A stretch of 48,792 bases of DNA from Mordavella massiliensis (GTDB taxonomy: Bacteria > Bacillota > Clostridia > Lachnospirales > Lachnospiraceae). A model generated the notes under the pieces. That model worked only from the letters and a program-made list of their open reading frames with translations. It was not told the origin of the DNA and did no database searches. Shown piece by piece: positions 33,186 to 43,142 of this stretch (within the stretch, counting starts at the first letter, position 1; each line of letters begins with the position of its first letter). Position numbers and translations under genes: made by a program. The stretch is taken from the NCBI RefSeq assembly GCF_016902415.1, contig NZ_JACJLV010000017.1:1-48792 (forward strand), in the 5' to 3' direction.

Positions 33186-33755
33186 ATGATGAGAAAAGAT
33201 ATTAAAACAACGGAAGGTATTTTCCCGATGCCTGTACTTATGGTGGCTACCTATAATGAAGATGGCAGTGTGAATGTGATGAATGCCGCATGGGGGACTA
33301 TGCAGGCAAGAGATCATGTAGCCCTGAACCTGACGGAAACACATAAAACTGTTCAGAATATTAAGGCCCGGAAAGCATTTACGGTCAGCATAGCAGACGC
33401 TTCGCATGTAGTGGAGGCGGATTATTTTGGCGTGGAATCCGGAAATAGAACACAGAAAAAATTTGAAAACAGCGGATTGACCGCCGTAAAATCCGAACAC
33501 GTTGATGCGCCTGTTATACAGGAATTTCCGCTGTGCCTGGAATGTGAATTTATAGAGTATCAGGAGGGAGAATATGGTTGTGGAGTTATTGGGAAAGTGG
33601 TAAACACAACTGCTGATGAGAGAGTCATGGATGACGATGAGGTTGATATCTCTAAGGTTGATGCAATTGCATTTGACCCATATACACACGGCTACTATAG
33701 GGTTGCGGAGAGAGTCGGCGAAGCATTTAAAGATGGACTGCAGTTAAAAAAATAA
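33186..33755 (+). CDS. Flavin reductase-like FMN-binding protein
   Basis: 189 residues. FMN-binding split-barrel wording: PMPVLMVATYNEDGSVNVMN, AAWGTMQARDHVALNL and HKTVQNIKARKAFTVS. Cytosolic; likely reduces flavin or a quinone-like compound with NAD(P)H (family inference). Start ATG 33186 or 33189 after AGGAGG (33175-33180); the second has better spacing. Divergent from the HxlR regulator, a common redox-response pair. Confidence 0.87.
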   Translation: MMRKDIKTTEGIFPMPVLMVATYNEDGSVNVMNAAWGTMQARDHVALNLTETHKTVQNIKARKAFTVSIADASHVVEADYFGVESGNRTQKKFENSGLTAVKSEHVDAPVIQEFPLCLECEFIEYQEGEYGCGVIGKVVNTTADERVMDDDEVDISKVDAIAFDPYTHGYYRVAERVGEAFKDGLQLKK

Positions 33756-33804
33756 GCGGGGCAACAGACTTGATACTATTTCAAAAATAAAAACAGGAAA
33801 TCCG

Positions 33805-33833
33805 TTGATAAATTTTGAATCTGGAGGTATACT
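33805..33833 (+). promoter_or_regulatory. Sigma-A promoter of the AAA ATPase gene
   Basis: TTGATA (33805-33810), 17 bases, TATACT (33828-33833), 57 bases before the start. Confidence 0.75.
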
Positions 33834-33889
33834 ACCGATAGAGGGAATTTATTAACGGAAAAACTGTTTTTAATTTGGAGGGACTCAAT

Positions 33890-35044
33890 ATGAAACTTTT
33901 GAGAATCACAGCAGAGGGGTTGCCGCTTTTTAAGGAAAAGCTTGATATATGCTTTTATGCTCAGCAAAGAGTGGCGGAGGACCAGAAAGATATCCTTTAT
34001 TCCTTGTTTTCAAATATATATTTGAATCCAGCTAATGGTTTTATAGGAATCAATGCTTCAGGAAAAACATCTGTCTTAAAAGTTATACTTTTGTCATTGG
34101 GGGTAATCAATAATGAGCCGATCAACCACATCGAAACCAGGGATATTCTTGGAAACGCGGAAAAGGCAGTATTGAACATTTTTTTCTACTCAGAGTTAAA
34201 TAAAGAGATATGCCGTCTTGAAACCATGATAACTTCGAAGCAGACTAAGACAGAGGGGATTGTATATAGAATTTTGTCTGAAAAAATATGGTCAAAGCAG
34301 ACGGACGAGGTAATCACACGAAAATCCATGCTTGATTTTGATGACAAGGAGCCTGTAATGTTTAGAAGCGGACAGGAGGATTTCCTGTCAGATGATGTCA
34401 GTATCATGATCGCCCGGAATAAGAAAACAGGGGAAAATATGAGGGTGGTGAATTTACTGCAATTCACAAATATAAATGTCCTTCCTTTTTCTGACAATAT
34501 ACCGGCAGAGGTTATTACCTATTTGGATCCAACAGTTGAACGCCTGGAGTTCGATGAGAAGGATCAAAAAACAGTCATCCGCCTGAAGTTCAAGGGGAAA
34601 GACGAGATTGTGATGAATGATCCGATCCAGTTGAATAATTATCTCTCTTCTGGTACTGTGAAGGGCATGATTACTTTTACGTTGGCTCAGGAAGTGCTGC
34701 AAAAGGGCGGCTATATTGTAGTTGATGAGATAGAGAACCATTTTAATAAAGAAATCGTAACTACATTGATGCGTTTCTTTATGGATAGCAAGTTGAATAA
34801 AAATGGCGGTACCTTGATTTTTTCAACGCATTATCCTGAATTGCTGGATGAATACGACAGAAATGACAGTATTTTTATAATCAGAAACAGAGACGGGATT
34901 ACAGTTGAAAACCTGAGCACAATTTTGAAAAGGAATGATATAAAGAAGAGTGACGCATATCAGAGTGGCTTCCTGGAAGGAACAACTCCTATGTATGAAG
35001 CCTATATGCGGCTGAAGAAAAGTATGGCTGCAGCACTTAAGTAG
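33890..35044 (+). CDS. AAA15/OLD-like AAA family ATPase
   Basis: 384 residues. Walker A GINASGKTS (~53), a long insert with coil, LNNYLSSGTVKGM (signature-like, ~250), Walker B YIVVDEIENHF (~275) and an H-loop STHYPELLD. This is the SMC/OLD-style ATPase architecture found in defence pairs. GGAGG 8 bases before ATG 33890 fixes the start. It is followed after 10 bases by a gene of unknown family that is cut off by a TnpV remnant, so the original two-gene unit is probably inactive. A+T-rich codon use marks it as acquired. Confidence 0.8.
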   Translation: MKLLRITAEGLPLFKEKLDICFYAQQRVAEDQKDILYSLFSNIYLNPANGFIGINASGKTSVLKVILLSLGVINNEPINHIETRDILGNAEKAVLNIFFYSELNKEICRLETMITSKQTKTEGIVYRILSEKIWSKQTDEVITRKSMLDFDDKEPVMFRSGQEDFLSDDVSIMIARNKKTGENMRVVNLLQFTNINVLPFSDNIPAEVITYLDPTVERLEFDEKDQKTVIRLKFKGKDEIVMNDPIQLNNYLSSGTVKGMITFTLAQEVLQKGGYIVVDEIENHFNKEIVTTLMRFFMDSKLNKNGGTLIFSTHYPELLDEYDRNDSIFIIRNRDGITVENLSTILKRNDIKKSDAYQSGFLEGTTPMYEAYMRLKKSMAAALK

Positions 35045-35054
35045 GAGGCGGTCT

Positions 35055-35295
35055 ATGGAATTAGCAAAATATAAAGCCTGCATATGTGAGGGGGCAGCTA
35101 AAAATGCTATCATAGACATTCTTTTGGATCATAATCTTTTGATTTTTACAAGAGAGGAAATGTTGGAAGAAGAAGTTATTCGCTGCAGGGATGGCAAGCA
35201 CTTTGAAGAGAAGTATTTGCGAAAAGGTTTCCTGGATAAGATCTCAGTAATTCGGATTCTTGACTCGCGACGCGAGAACTTTAAACTTAGCAAGT
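35055..35295 (+). pseudogene. Truncated partner of the AAA ATPase, TOPRIM-like start
   Basis: About 80 residues remain: MELAKYKACICEGAAKNAII, then EEEVIRCRDGKHFEEKYLRK and SVIRILDSRREN. The EG motif early in the protein and the later ILDSRRE resemble TOPRIM-type nuclease blocks, which would suit an OLD-like ATPase partner, but this is a guess. AGGAGG precedes the ATG. After FKLSK the reading runs into foreign sequence (TnpV), giving an early stop at 35312. Confidence 0.65.
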
Positions 35296-35527
35296 CCATC
35301 CAGCCAGATTGAACACACTGATACTGACCGGAGAATTGTGGACATATCTTGCAGACCTGAACGAACAGGCACAGGAACGGTTAGACACTATCATGGAGCA
35401 GATGAAAGCTACCGAGGGCGTGACAGAGGAATTAAAGCGTACTTCTCAAATGGAATGGGTGCAGCGTTGCAATAACATCCGTAACCGGGCAGAAGAAATT
35501 GTTCTGCATGAGATGATCTATTCATAA
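35296..35527 (+). pseudogene. TnpV remnant (C-terminal part)
   Basis: The frame HPARLNTLILTGELWTYLAD, then EQAQERLDTIMEQMK and EWVQRCNNIRNRAEEIV matches the C-terminal two thirds of TnpV, a small transposon-encoded protein of clostridial Tn4451-like elements. The N-terminus is missing. The fusion point with the preceding gene is near 35290-35297. Confidence 0.75.
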
Positions 35528-35607
35528 GGGTATGATATAGGGAAACGATATCTGAAACATGGTATCGTTTCCTGTTTTTATAAATATTTGTGTAACAGAA
35601 AATGGGT

Positions 35608-35662
35608 GTAAGGTTGACATTACAAGAAAAAACATATATAATTATTGTAATGTTAACCTTAC
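35608..35662 (+). promoter_or_regulatory. Consensus promoter flanked by a 17-bp operator dyad
   Basis: TTGACA (35614-35619), 17 bases, TATAAT (35637-35642): both boxes perfect. The two 17-nt arms at 35608-35624 and 35646-35662 are inverted repeats with one mismatch. One covers the -35, the other follows the -10, which is ideal for autorepression by the XRE protein encoded 14 bases downstream. Confidence 0.9.
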
Positions 35663-35675
35663 TTTTGGAGGAACT

Positions 35676-35939
35676 ATGAAAAACAGAATAAAAGAATTGC
35701 GAGAACAGCGAGGGCTGACGCAAGAGCAATTAGGAGAACTGGTTGGAGCTTCAAGGCAGGCGATAAATGCCATAGAAACAGAAAAATTCGAACCATCTAT
35801 CTGGCTTGCATATGATATTTCTAAAGTGTTTGAGTGTGCCATTGAGGATGTATTTTTATTTGATGTAAGTCCTAGAAAATCAAGAGCTGACAGTAGCAGA
35901 CAGGAGGTAAAAAGTGGCAACAAGATTTCTTCGCTATGA
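35676..35939 (+). CDS. XRE family regulator
   Basis: 87 residues. The HTH lies at 3-58 (MKNRIKELREQRGLTQEQLG, then ASRQAINAIETEKFEPS), the compact type related to YozG-like regulators. GGAGG before ATG 35676. It overlaps the deformylase gene by 26 bases, so the two are coupled. It likely represses the consensus promoter upstream. Confidence 0.92.
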   Translation: MKNRIKELREQRGLTQEQLGELVGASRQAINAIETEKFEPSIWLAYDISKVFECAIEDVFLFDVSPRKSRADSSRQEVKSGNKISSL

Positions 35940-36372
35940 CAGCGACCCTATATTAAGAAAAAAATGTAAAGCTGTCCTAAAAGTTGATGATAAAATCAGG
36001 CAGCTCTTAGATGATATGCTTGATACATTACATGAAACAGAAAATGGAGCTGCACTGGCAGCAAATCAGGTTGGTGTTTTGAAACGGTTGGTTGTCATTG
36101 ATTTTAACGACACACGATTAAAACTTGTAAATCCGCAAATGATAAGCCAAAGCGGTGTGCAGGAATGTGTTGAGGGATGCCTTAGTTTCCCGAACCGTTT
36201 TGTAAAAACAATCCGTCCGCAAAAGGTCACGATTCAGGCACTCAATGAATATGGAGAGGAAATTATAGTTGACGGAGAAGATGAAATGGCAAAATGCTTC
36301 TGCCATGAGCTGGAACATCTGGACGGTATGATTTTTTTAGATAAAGCGATTGAAGAACTTTCTGCTTTGTAG
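35914..36372 (+). CDS. def: Peptide deformylase (accessory copy)
   Basis: 152 residues. Deformylase motifs are ALAANQVGV (usual GLAAPQIG), EGCLSFP (Cys metal ligand) and CHELEHLDG (HExxH). It removes the N-terminal formyl group from new proteins. GTG start with AGGAGG at 6-nt spacing, overlapping the XRE gene. The P-to-N change in motif 1 and the accessory setting suggest a second deformylase. Whether it confers tolerance to deformylase inhibitors is speculation. Confidence 0.92.
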   Translation: MATRFLRYDSDPILRKKCKAVLKVDDKIRQLLDDMLDTLHETENGAALAANQVGVLKRLVVIDFNDTRLKLVNPQMISQSGVQECVEGCLSFPNRFVKTIRPQKVTIQALNEYGEEIIVDGEDEMAKCFCHELEHLDGMIFLDKAIEELSAL

Positions 36373-36416
36373 TACAAATTGATAGATGCCATTTCGGAAA
36401 AAGAAAAAGGGGTTTT

Positions 36417-36911
36417 ATGAGCAAGGTTATTATGATGTGCGGCGTATGTGGTTCTGGAAAGACTACTTACGCCAAGAAAAAAGAACAGGAAGGATATATC
36501 AGACTTTCCATTGATGAAGAAATGTGGAAACTTTATGGGAGAAAGGGAATTGATTATCCGGAAGAACAATATGAAAAATTGTCAGAGCAGGTGGAGACTG
36601 CGCTTCAAAAAAAGCTGCTATCTCTGATTCAGCAGGGAAAAGATGTTGTGATTGATTTTAGTTTCTGGAGTAAGGAAAATCGGAATTTTTATAAAGAGCT
36701 GATCCAAAAAGCAGGCGCTGAAACGGAACTTGTCTATATGAAAGCCAGTAAAGAGCTTTTGCAAAAAAGACTATATAAAAGAAATCAGGTCTTAAATGCC
36801 AATTCGCCGTTTGTGATAACAGATGAAATATTGGAACATCATTATCACGCATTTCAGGAGCCATGCGGCGAAGGAGAAAAAGTAATTTTGCAGAAAGAGG
36901 ATATTATGTAA
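36417..36911 (+). CDS. P-loop kinase-like ATPase (AAA_33/zeta-like)
   Basis: 164 residues. Walker A GVCGSGKTTYA at residues 9-19, LSIDEEMWK, a second acidic site DVVIDFSFWSKENR, and a lid-like KRLYKRNQ. This is the fold of small-molecule or tRNA/antibiotic kinases such as AAA_33; substrate unknown. It lies 44 bases after def and is followed by a strong terminator, so XRE-def-kinase is likely one operon. Confidence 0.85.
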   Translation: MSKVIMMCGVCGSGKTTYAKKKEQEGYIRLSIDEEMWKLYGRKGIDYPEEQYEKLSEQVETALQKKLLSLIQQGKDVVIDFSFWSKENRNFYKELIQKAGAETELVYMKASKELLQKRLYKRNQVLNANSPFVITDEILEHHYHAFQEPCGEGEKVILQKEDIM

Positions 36912-36942
36912 TATTCAAATTTCAACTGAATAACCACAGCAC

Positions 36943-36990
36943 AAACCGCTGTTACATGGAAGCTAACAAACCATGCAACAGCGGTTTTTC
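36943..36990 (+). terminator. Terminator of the XRE-def-kinase operon
   Basis: 17-bp stem (36943-36959 with 36971-36987, one mismatch) with an 11-nt loop and TTTTTC. Works best in the + direction. Confidence 0.88.
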
Positions 36991-36991
36991 T

Positions 36992-37708
36992 TTACCGTTT
37001 TTTCCTCTGACTGATAGGCGTTCCCATTTTCTTTGATTTTTTGAGAATCCGAATCAGCCAGCGAAATTCTTCATCTGACAGATTTTTATAGTTGATACCA
37101 AGGTGCTTGCAATAAAGAACAACCAGCTTTTCATCCCGACTGCCTTTGAAATTTTCGACCGCTTCCAGATTTTCTTTCAGTTCATCGGCAACAGTGGTCT
37201 GGGGCGCACTCTCACTGTCCTTTTTGTGGGCTTCCCGAATATCCCGGATAATCCGGTTGAGGTCATCCAGAACCATGTGGCTGAAATACTCATCATCGCT
37301 GATATGGGCAGCTTGCAGCACCTTCAAATGTGGGTCATCTTCGCCGGGGCGATACCGTTCAATGATTTCATGCCGGACAGTATCGACAAGTGCATTGAGG
37401 TTTTGAATCTGCATGGTGGCAATCCCGTCTACATAAATCTCAATATCTGCAAGAAACTTGATAAAATCTTTATGTGTGGCAAGCTCACAGAGCAGACGGT
37501 TGTTAATCCGACCGCTTTTCAGAAGTGCGACCATCTCATCATTCAAGTGCAGCTCCGTCAATGGCGTGTTGATCTGCTCCCTGTTCTCTGTCCGGCACAG
37601 CAGATAATCAACGGAAACTCCATAGAAGTCTGCCAGCGTGATAAGGTTGCCATGATTGATTTCCTTATAATCCTCTTTTTCATAACTTCCAAGAGCCGGA
37701 ACGCCTGA
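36992..37708 (-). pseudogene. ICE-type HTH regulator, 5' truncated
   Basis: The frame reads SGVPALGSYEKEDYK, LADFYGVSVDYLLCRTENRE, then ~190 helical residues ending PISQRKKR. The start of the HTH (helices 1-2) is absent, and upstream the frame meets a stop, so the 5' end was lost at about 37700-37708. A TTG at 37561 could start a shorter protein without the HTH. The type is familiar from Tn1549-like conjugative elements of Firmicutes. Confidence 0.7.
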
Positions 37709-37812
37709 CAGATGATGATGTCATGCTGTTGTTGAAACTCATTTTTCACAGACAGGACACGCAGGAACTATTGAAAAAAATGCTGGAACGGGAGAAGCCG
37801 GAAACCCCTTAG
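37705..37812 (+). pseudogene. C-terminal fragment of an unidentified mobile-element gene
   Basis: The + frame LTDDDVMLLLKLIFHRQDTQ ... LEREKPETP ends with TAG at 37812. It looks coding (helical, regular) but has no start. It meets the minus-strand regulator remnant head to head at 37705, marking a deletion junction. Confidence 0.5.
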
Positions 37813-37849
37813 TTTACTAAGGGCGCAATTATACACCACCCAAAGGTTA

Positions 37850-38086
37850 GTGCATTGCGTTCTCCGAAGGCTCCTTGCCGGAGGGCTGTGATTTTTCGCA
37901 GTCATGGTCTACTCCAAATCATACAGGGGACGCTACGCCGTCTCCGCTCCGCTTCGGTCGGTGCAGGGCAAACGTCCACTGGACGTTTTGCACCCCTGCG
38001 CTGGCTGCCGCCAGCTACCCTTTTGTGGACTTGCCATCTGGGGACACCTTGCGTTGCAAGCTGTTCCCAGCCGACAAGTTTCATAA
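37850..38086. other. Hairpin-rich G+C-rich segment, probable ICE intergenic/oriT-like remnant
   Basis: It has much higher G+C than the flanks. AAACGTCCA (37970-37978) and TGGACGTTT (37980-37988) form a hairpin nested in a larger imperfect repeat GCAGGG...CCCTGC. GCTGGC/GCCAGC follows at 38000-38015. Several overlapping short frames on both strands here are probably not genes. I recognise this type of sequence from Tn1549-like elements, near their mobilisation genes. Confidence 0.5.
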
Positions 38087-38189
38087 AATATGCTATCTTT
38101 TCGATAGGTAATAAAGTATAATAAAGTCAGCAATAAATCGTAATTTATCAGAAAATGAGGAATAGTTGAAATGGAGGCGCTATAATAAC

Positions 38190-38513
38190 ATGAAGATTGA
38201 AGGGAACCAGAAAGAACTGGATGCAATGGTAGAATTTCATAAGGGAAACCGTGTCGAGGGGCTGAGACTGCAAGAAGAATTTGCAGCGGAATTTCGTAAG
38301 GAGTATAAAGACAAAGATCACTGTCCTTGCCTGAAAGCCTGTCGTTATCACGGAAACTGTAAGGAATGTGTAGCAATCCACAGAGCGCATCAGGAACATG
38401 TTCCTAATTGTATGCGACCATTGATTAATAAAAAATTGAAATTGATGTCAGAATTAACAGAGCATACCTTGGCAAATGAAATAGAAGCTTCACATGAGAT
38501 TTTAAGAAAATAG
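38190..38513 (+). CDS. Small Cys/His-rich protein, putative metal-binding
   Basis: 107 residues. A central cluster CPCLKACRYHGNCKECVAIH followed by RAHQEHVPNC has five Cys plus a sixth nearby and several His, suiting one or two zinc sites. N- and C-terminal parts are helical. GGAGG lies 13 bases before ATG 38190, a loose spacing; an in-frame ATG at 38166 lacks a site. Function unknown; clostridial homologues of this style occur as chromosomal genes. Confidence 0.65.
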   Translation: MKIEGNQKELDAMVEFHKGNRVEGLRLQEEFAAEFRKEYKDKDHCPCLKACRYHGNCKECVAIHRAHQEHVPNCMRPLINKKLKLMSELTEHTLANEIEASHEILRK

Positions 38514-38519
38514 GCAAGT

Positions 38520-38822
38520 CAAATTTCAGCAGGATTTTTGTTTCTGGATAAAAACGATATGCCGATGGTTGCCCTTCACTGGGAAAAGTATCTGGAGCAT
38601 ATCATTCAGAAATACAACAGGATTTACCGTATCCAGATGCCGAAAGTTACCCCTCATGTATGCAGGCACACCTTTTGCTCTAATATGGCAAAATCCGGGA
38701 TGAATCCGAAAACCTTGCAGTATATCATGGGTCACGCAGACATCAGTGTAACCTTGAACACTTACACCCATGTGAATTTTGATGATGCAAAGGAAGAAGT
38801 ATATCGGATAGCGAATAGTTAA
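38520..38822 (+). pseudogene. Tyrosine integrase remnant (Tn916/Tn1549-like Int, C-terminal part)
   Basis: About 100 residues remain: SAGFLFLDKNDMPMVALHW, then VTPHVCRHTFCSNMAKSG, LQYIMGHADISVT and NTYTHV. Box II His-x-x-Arg, GH and the nucleophile Tyr are present. The Arg of box I and the DNA-binding N-domain are missing. It marks the right end of a former conjugative element. The att site should lie in the following A+T-rich 185 bases. Confidence 0.85.
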
Positions 38823-39007
38823 AAAAGCCCGTTGGTAAGGACGCTTGCTTTACCAATGGATTTACCAAGATTGCAGGGAAAAACATAAGAAAATATGAGA
38901 AGATTTGAGAAGATACCTTGAAAAGAAAGGAAAACTCAAAAGTCGGAAAATCCTGAAATATCAAGCGTTTGAGAAGAAATACAAGACTTAAATGGAGATA
39001 TAAAAAG
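38823..39007. other. Presumed integration-end sequence
   Basis: Purine-rich, gene-free sequence directly after the integrase remnant and before the LMW phosphatase. It holds near-repeats GAGAAGATTTGAGAAGATAC and GTTTGAGAAGAAATAC that could be Int arm-type or core sites. No intact partner site is visible in the window. Confidence 0.35.
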
Positions 39008-39472
39008 ATGATAAAAATACTTTTCATTTGCCACGGCAATATCTGCCGCAGTACCATGGCACAATTTGTTTTTCAGGATATGGTAAATAAAGCCGGCCTT
39101 TCGGACCGGTTTCACGTTGACTCCGCGGCCACCAGCCGGGAAGAGATCGGCAATCCGCCCCACCACGGGACAGTCCGCAAGATGCAGGAGGTTGGAGTGC
39201 CCGTCCTGCCCCACCGGGCGCGGCAGATGACAAAAAAGGATTATCAGACTTACGATTACCTGATCGGTATGGATGCGTGGAATATCCGCAACATGCAGCG
39301 CATTGCCGGCGGAGATCCGGACGGCAGGATCTGCATGCTGCTGGATTTCACAGACCGCGCGGGCGAAGAGATCGCAGACCCCTGGTACACCGGTAATTTT
39401 GATGTTACCTACCGGGATGTAAAAGAGGGCTGCGAAGGTCTTCTGAGTAAGCTTACTGCGCAGATTTATTGA
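39008..39472 (+). CDS. Low-molecular-weight protein tyrosine phosphatase
   Basis: 154 residues. P-loop CHGNICRST (C-x5-R-S/T) at 8-16 and the general-acid motif DPWYTG near 128. It dephosphorylates protein tyrosine (or arginine) residues; the client is unknown. The start ATG 39008 puts the P-loop at its normal place. The 3' end overlaps the converging DUF4234 gene by 20 bases. It lies just beyond the integrase remnant, and the return to moderate G+C suggests the core genome resumes here. Confidence 0.95.
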   Translation: MIKILFICHGNICRSTMAQFVFQDMVNKAGLSDRFHVDSAATSREEIGNPPHHGTVRKMQEVGVPVLPHRARQMTKKDYQTYDYLIGMDAWNIRNMQRIAGGDPDGRICMLLDFTDRAGEEIADPWYTGNFDVTYRDVKEGCEGLLSKLTAQIY

Positions 39473-40007
39473 TCGTATCCTGGATCAGGCAGTAAGAAAC
39501 AATGCCAAGGCCGAAAAGGCCGAGGATCAGGAACAATATATTGGAATTGCCGTAAGGATTTCCCTTGATCCGGTCGCAGCGTTCGCCCATTTTATAGAGC
39601 CAGTACCAACCATAGATGCCGCAGGTAATAAAGGTAAAGAGAAATACCATGCCGCCGGTGGTGGCATTGGTCTCTCCGGCAAGTCTGTTGACCTCATCAT
39701 TGATCATGATCATCCAGTAGATGCCATAAATCCCGCAGGTGATAATGGTAAAGAGGATGCAAAGAGCAATGTTGCGCGGTGAGATCCCCGGATAACCTCC
39801 GGAGGGCTGCTGCGCGTATCCTGCCTGGCCGTTATAATTCTGCTGATACTGATAGTTCTGTTGATAGTTTTGCTGATAGTTTTGCTGATAATTCTGCTGA
39901 TTCTGCTGCTGGCCGGCATTGTGAAGATCCGGGATCGGACTTCCGCATTCGCGGCAGACAGAAGCAGCGTCTTCGTTTTGTGCTCCGCACTTCGGACAAT
40001 ATTTCAT
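39453..40007 (-). CDS. Zinc-ribbon DUF4234 membrane protein
   Basis: 184 residues. N-terminal zinc ribbon (CPKCGAQNEDAASVCRECG, 4-22), a Gln/Asn/Tyr linker with NYQQ repeats (~33-60), then DUF4234 helices with the twice-repeated phrase ITCGIYG (IIT CGIYGIYW and FIT CGIYGWYW) and a third helix near the C-terminus. Function unknown. AAAGGAGG before ATG at 40007; the longer frame to 40055 lacks a site. Confidence 0.88.
   Translation of the reverse strand: MKYCPKCGAQNEDAASVCRECGSPIPDLHNAGQQQNQQNYQQNYQQNYQQNYQYQQNYNGQAGYAQQPSGGYPGISPRNIALCILFTIITCGIYGIYWMIMINDEVNRLAGETNATTGGMVFLFTFITCGIYGWYWLYKMGERCDRIKGNPYGNSNILFLILGLFGLGIVSYCLIQDTINKSAQ
39838..39904 (-). repeat. Short tandem repeat encoding NYQQ units
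   Basis: A 12-nt unit (TTGCTGATAGTT on the + strand) recurs about five times, encoding four to five NYQQ-type units of the linker. Such repeats change copy number by slippage. Confidence 0.75.
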
Positions 40008-40446
40008 GAGATGCCTCCTTTGTATTGAAAAAGAATTTTCCTCATCATACCACAAAAGAGGATGCAGTACAATACGTGCGGTAGAATGCAGATACAGAGC
40101 AGAAGAAGAAATATAAAAATGAACAGCAAAAACCCCGGTGGCTGGCCGGGGCTTTTGCTGTTGTCGTTATAGTTATCTAAAGGAATGAGAGAGAAAGTGC
40201 AGCACCTGGGAACTTCTCCCAAGTGCATTTACTTTATGAGGGGGAGATAGTTGATGTCTTGTTCAACTATCTGAGTCATATTATAAAAGGTAATTATGTC
40301 CAAAGTATGTTAAATCCCTAAAAGAAAACGAAAATTTCTTAAGCAGCTATTAAGAAATCATAAGGAAAAACTGATGCCTGCTTGATTCTTCCAATAATTG
40401 TGAGTATGATAGATGTAAATGATCTGGGAATGTGAGAGGAAATGTC
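40008..40446. other. Intergenic region with two hairpins before the AraC gene
   Basis: A terminator-like stem lies at 40124-40138 with 40146-40160 (15 bp, one mismatch). A perfect 10-bp dyad AGATAGTTGA/TCAACTATCT lies at 40245-40254 with 40263-40272. No gene is visible. The second dyad sits 110 bases upstream of the AraC promoter and could be an operator or an RNA hairpin. Confidence 0.55.
40382..40410 (+). promoter_or_regulatory. Sigma-A promoter of the AraC-glpK operon
   Basis: TTGATT (40382-40387), 17 bases, TATGAT (40405-40410), 36 bases before ATG 40447. Confidence 0.7.
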
Positions 40447-42869
<2,423 letters not shown>

Positions 42870-42874
42870 TCAAG

Positions 42875-43036
42875 ATGGAAAAGATAAAAATGACCTGTAC
42901 AGGCTGCCGGAACGGCTGCCTGATGACCGTCACGGTGGAAGACGGAGAAGTGGTAAATGTAGACGGAAACGGGTGTATGCGGGGATATGCCCGCGCGCAG
43001 GAGAATGTTTCCTTTTCCGAAAATGCAGGGGAATAA
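42875..43036 (+). CDS. Miniature DUF1667 protein
   Basis: 53 residues beginning MEKIKMTCTGCRNGCLMTV and ending VSFSENAGE. The Cys-x2-Cys-x3-Cys pattern and GNGCMRGYARAQENV match the N-terminal half of DUF1667 (usually about 120 residues, in glycerol operons beside FAD-dependent glycerol 3-phosphate dehydrogenase). The C-terminal half is absent, so it is a truncated remnant or a minimal metal/Fe-S binding form. It follows glpK by 5 bases. Confidence 0.75.
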   Translation: MEKIKMTCTGCRNGCLMTVTVEDGEVVNVDGNGCMRGYARAQENVSFSENAGE

Positions 43037-43142
43037 TCTGTAAAACTGCATAAAAAAATATTGTTTTTGTGGACTTTTTTGCCACAATATACTAATATAG
43101 TAATATCGACGCAATTTGAAAGAAGGAAGGGAAAGAAATACT

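Noticed and set aside
37855-38121. Several overlapping 60-90-codon frames in the G+C-rich hairpin segment
   Set aside because: They occur on both strands in a repeat-rich region, lack ribosome binding sites and show no protein-like sequence.
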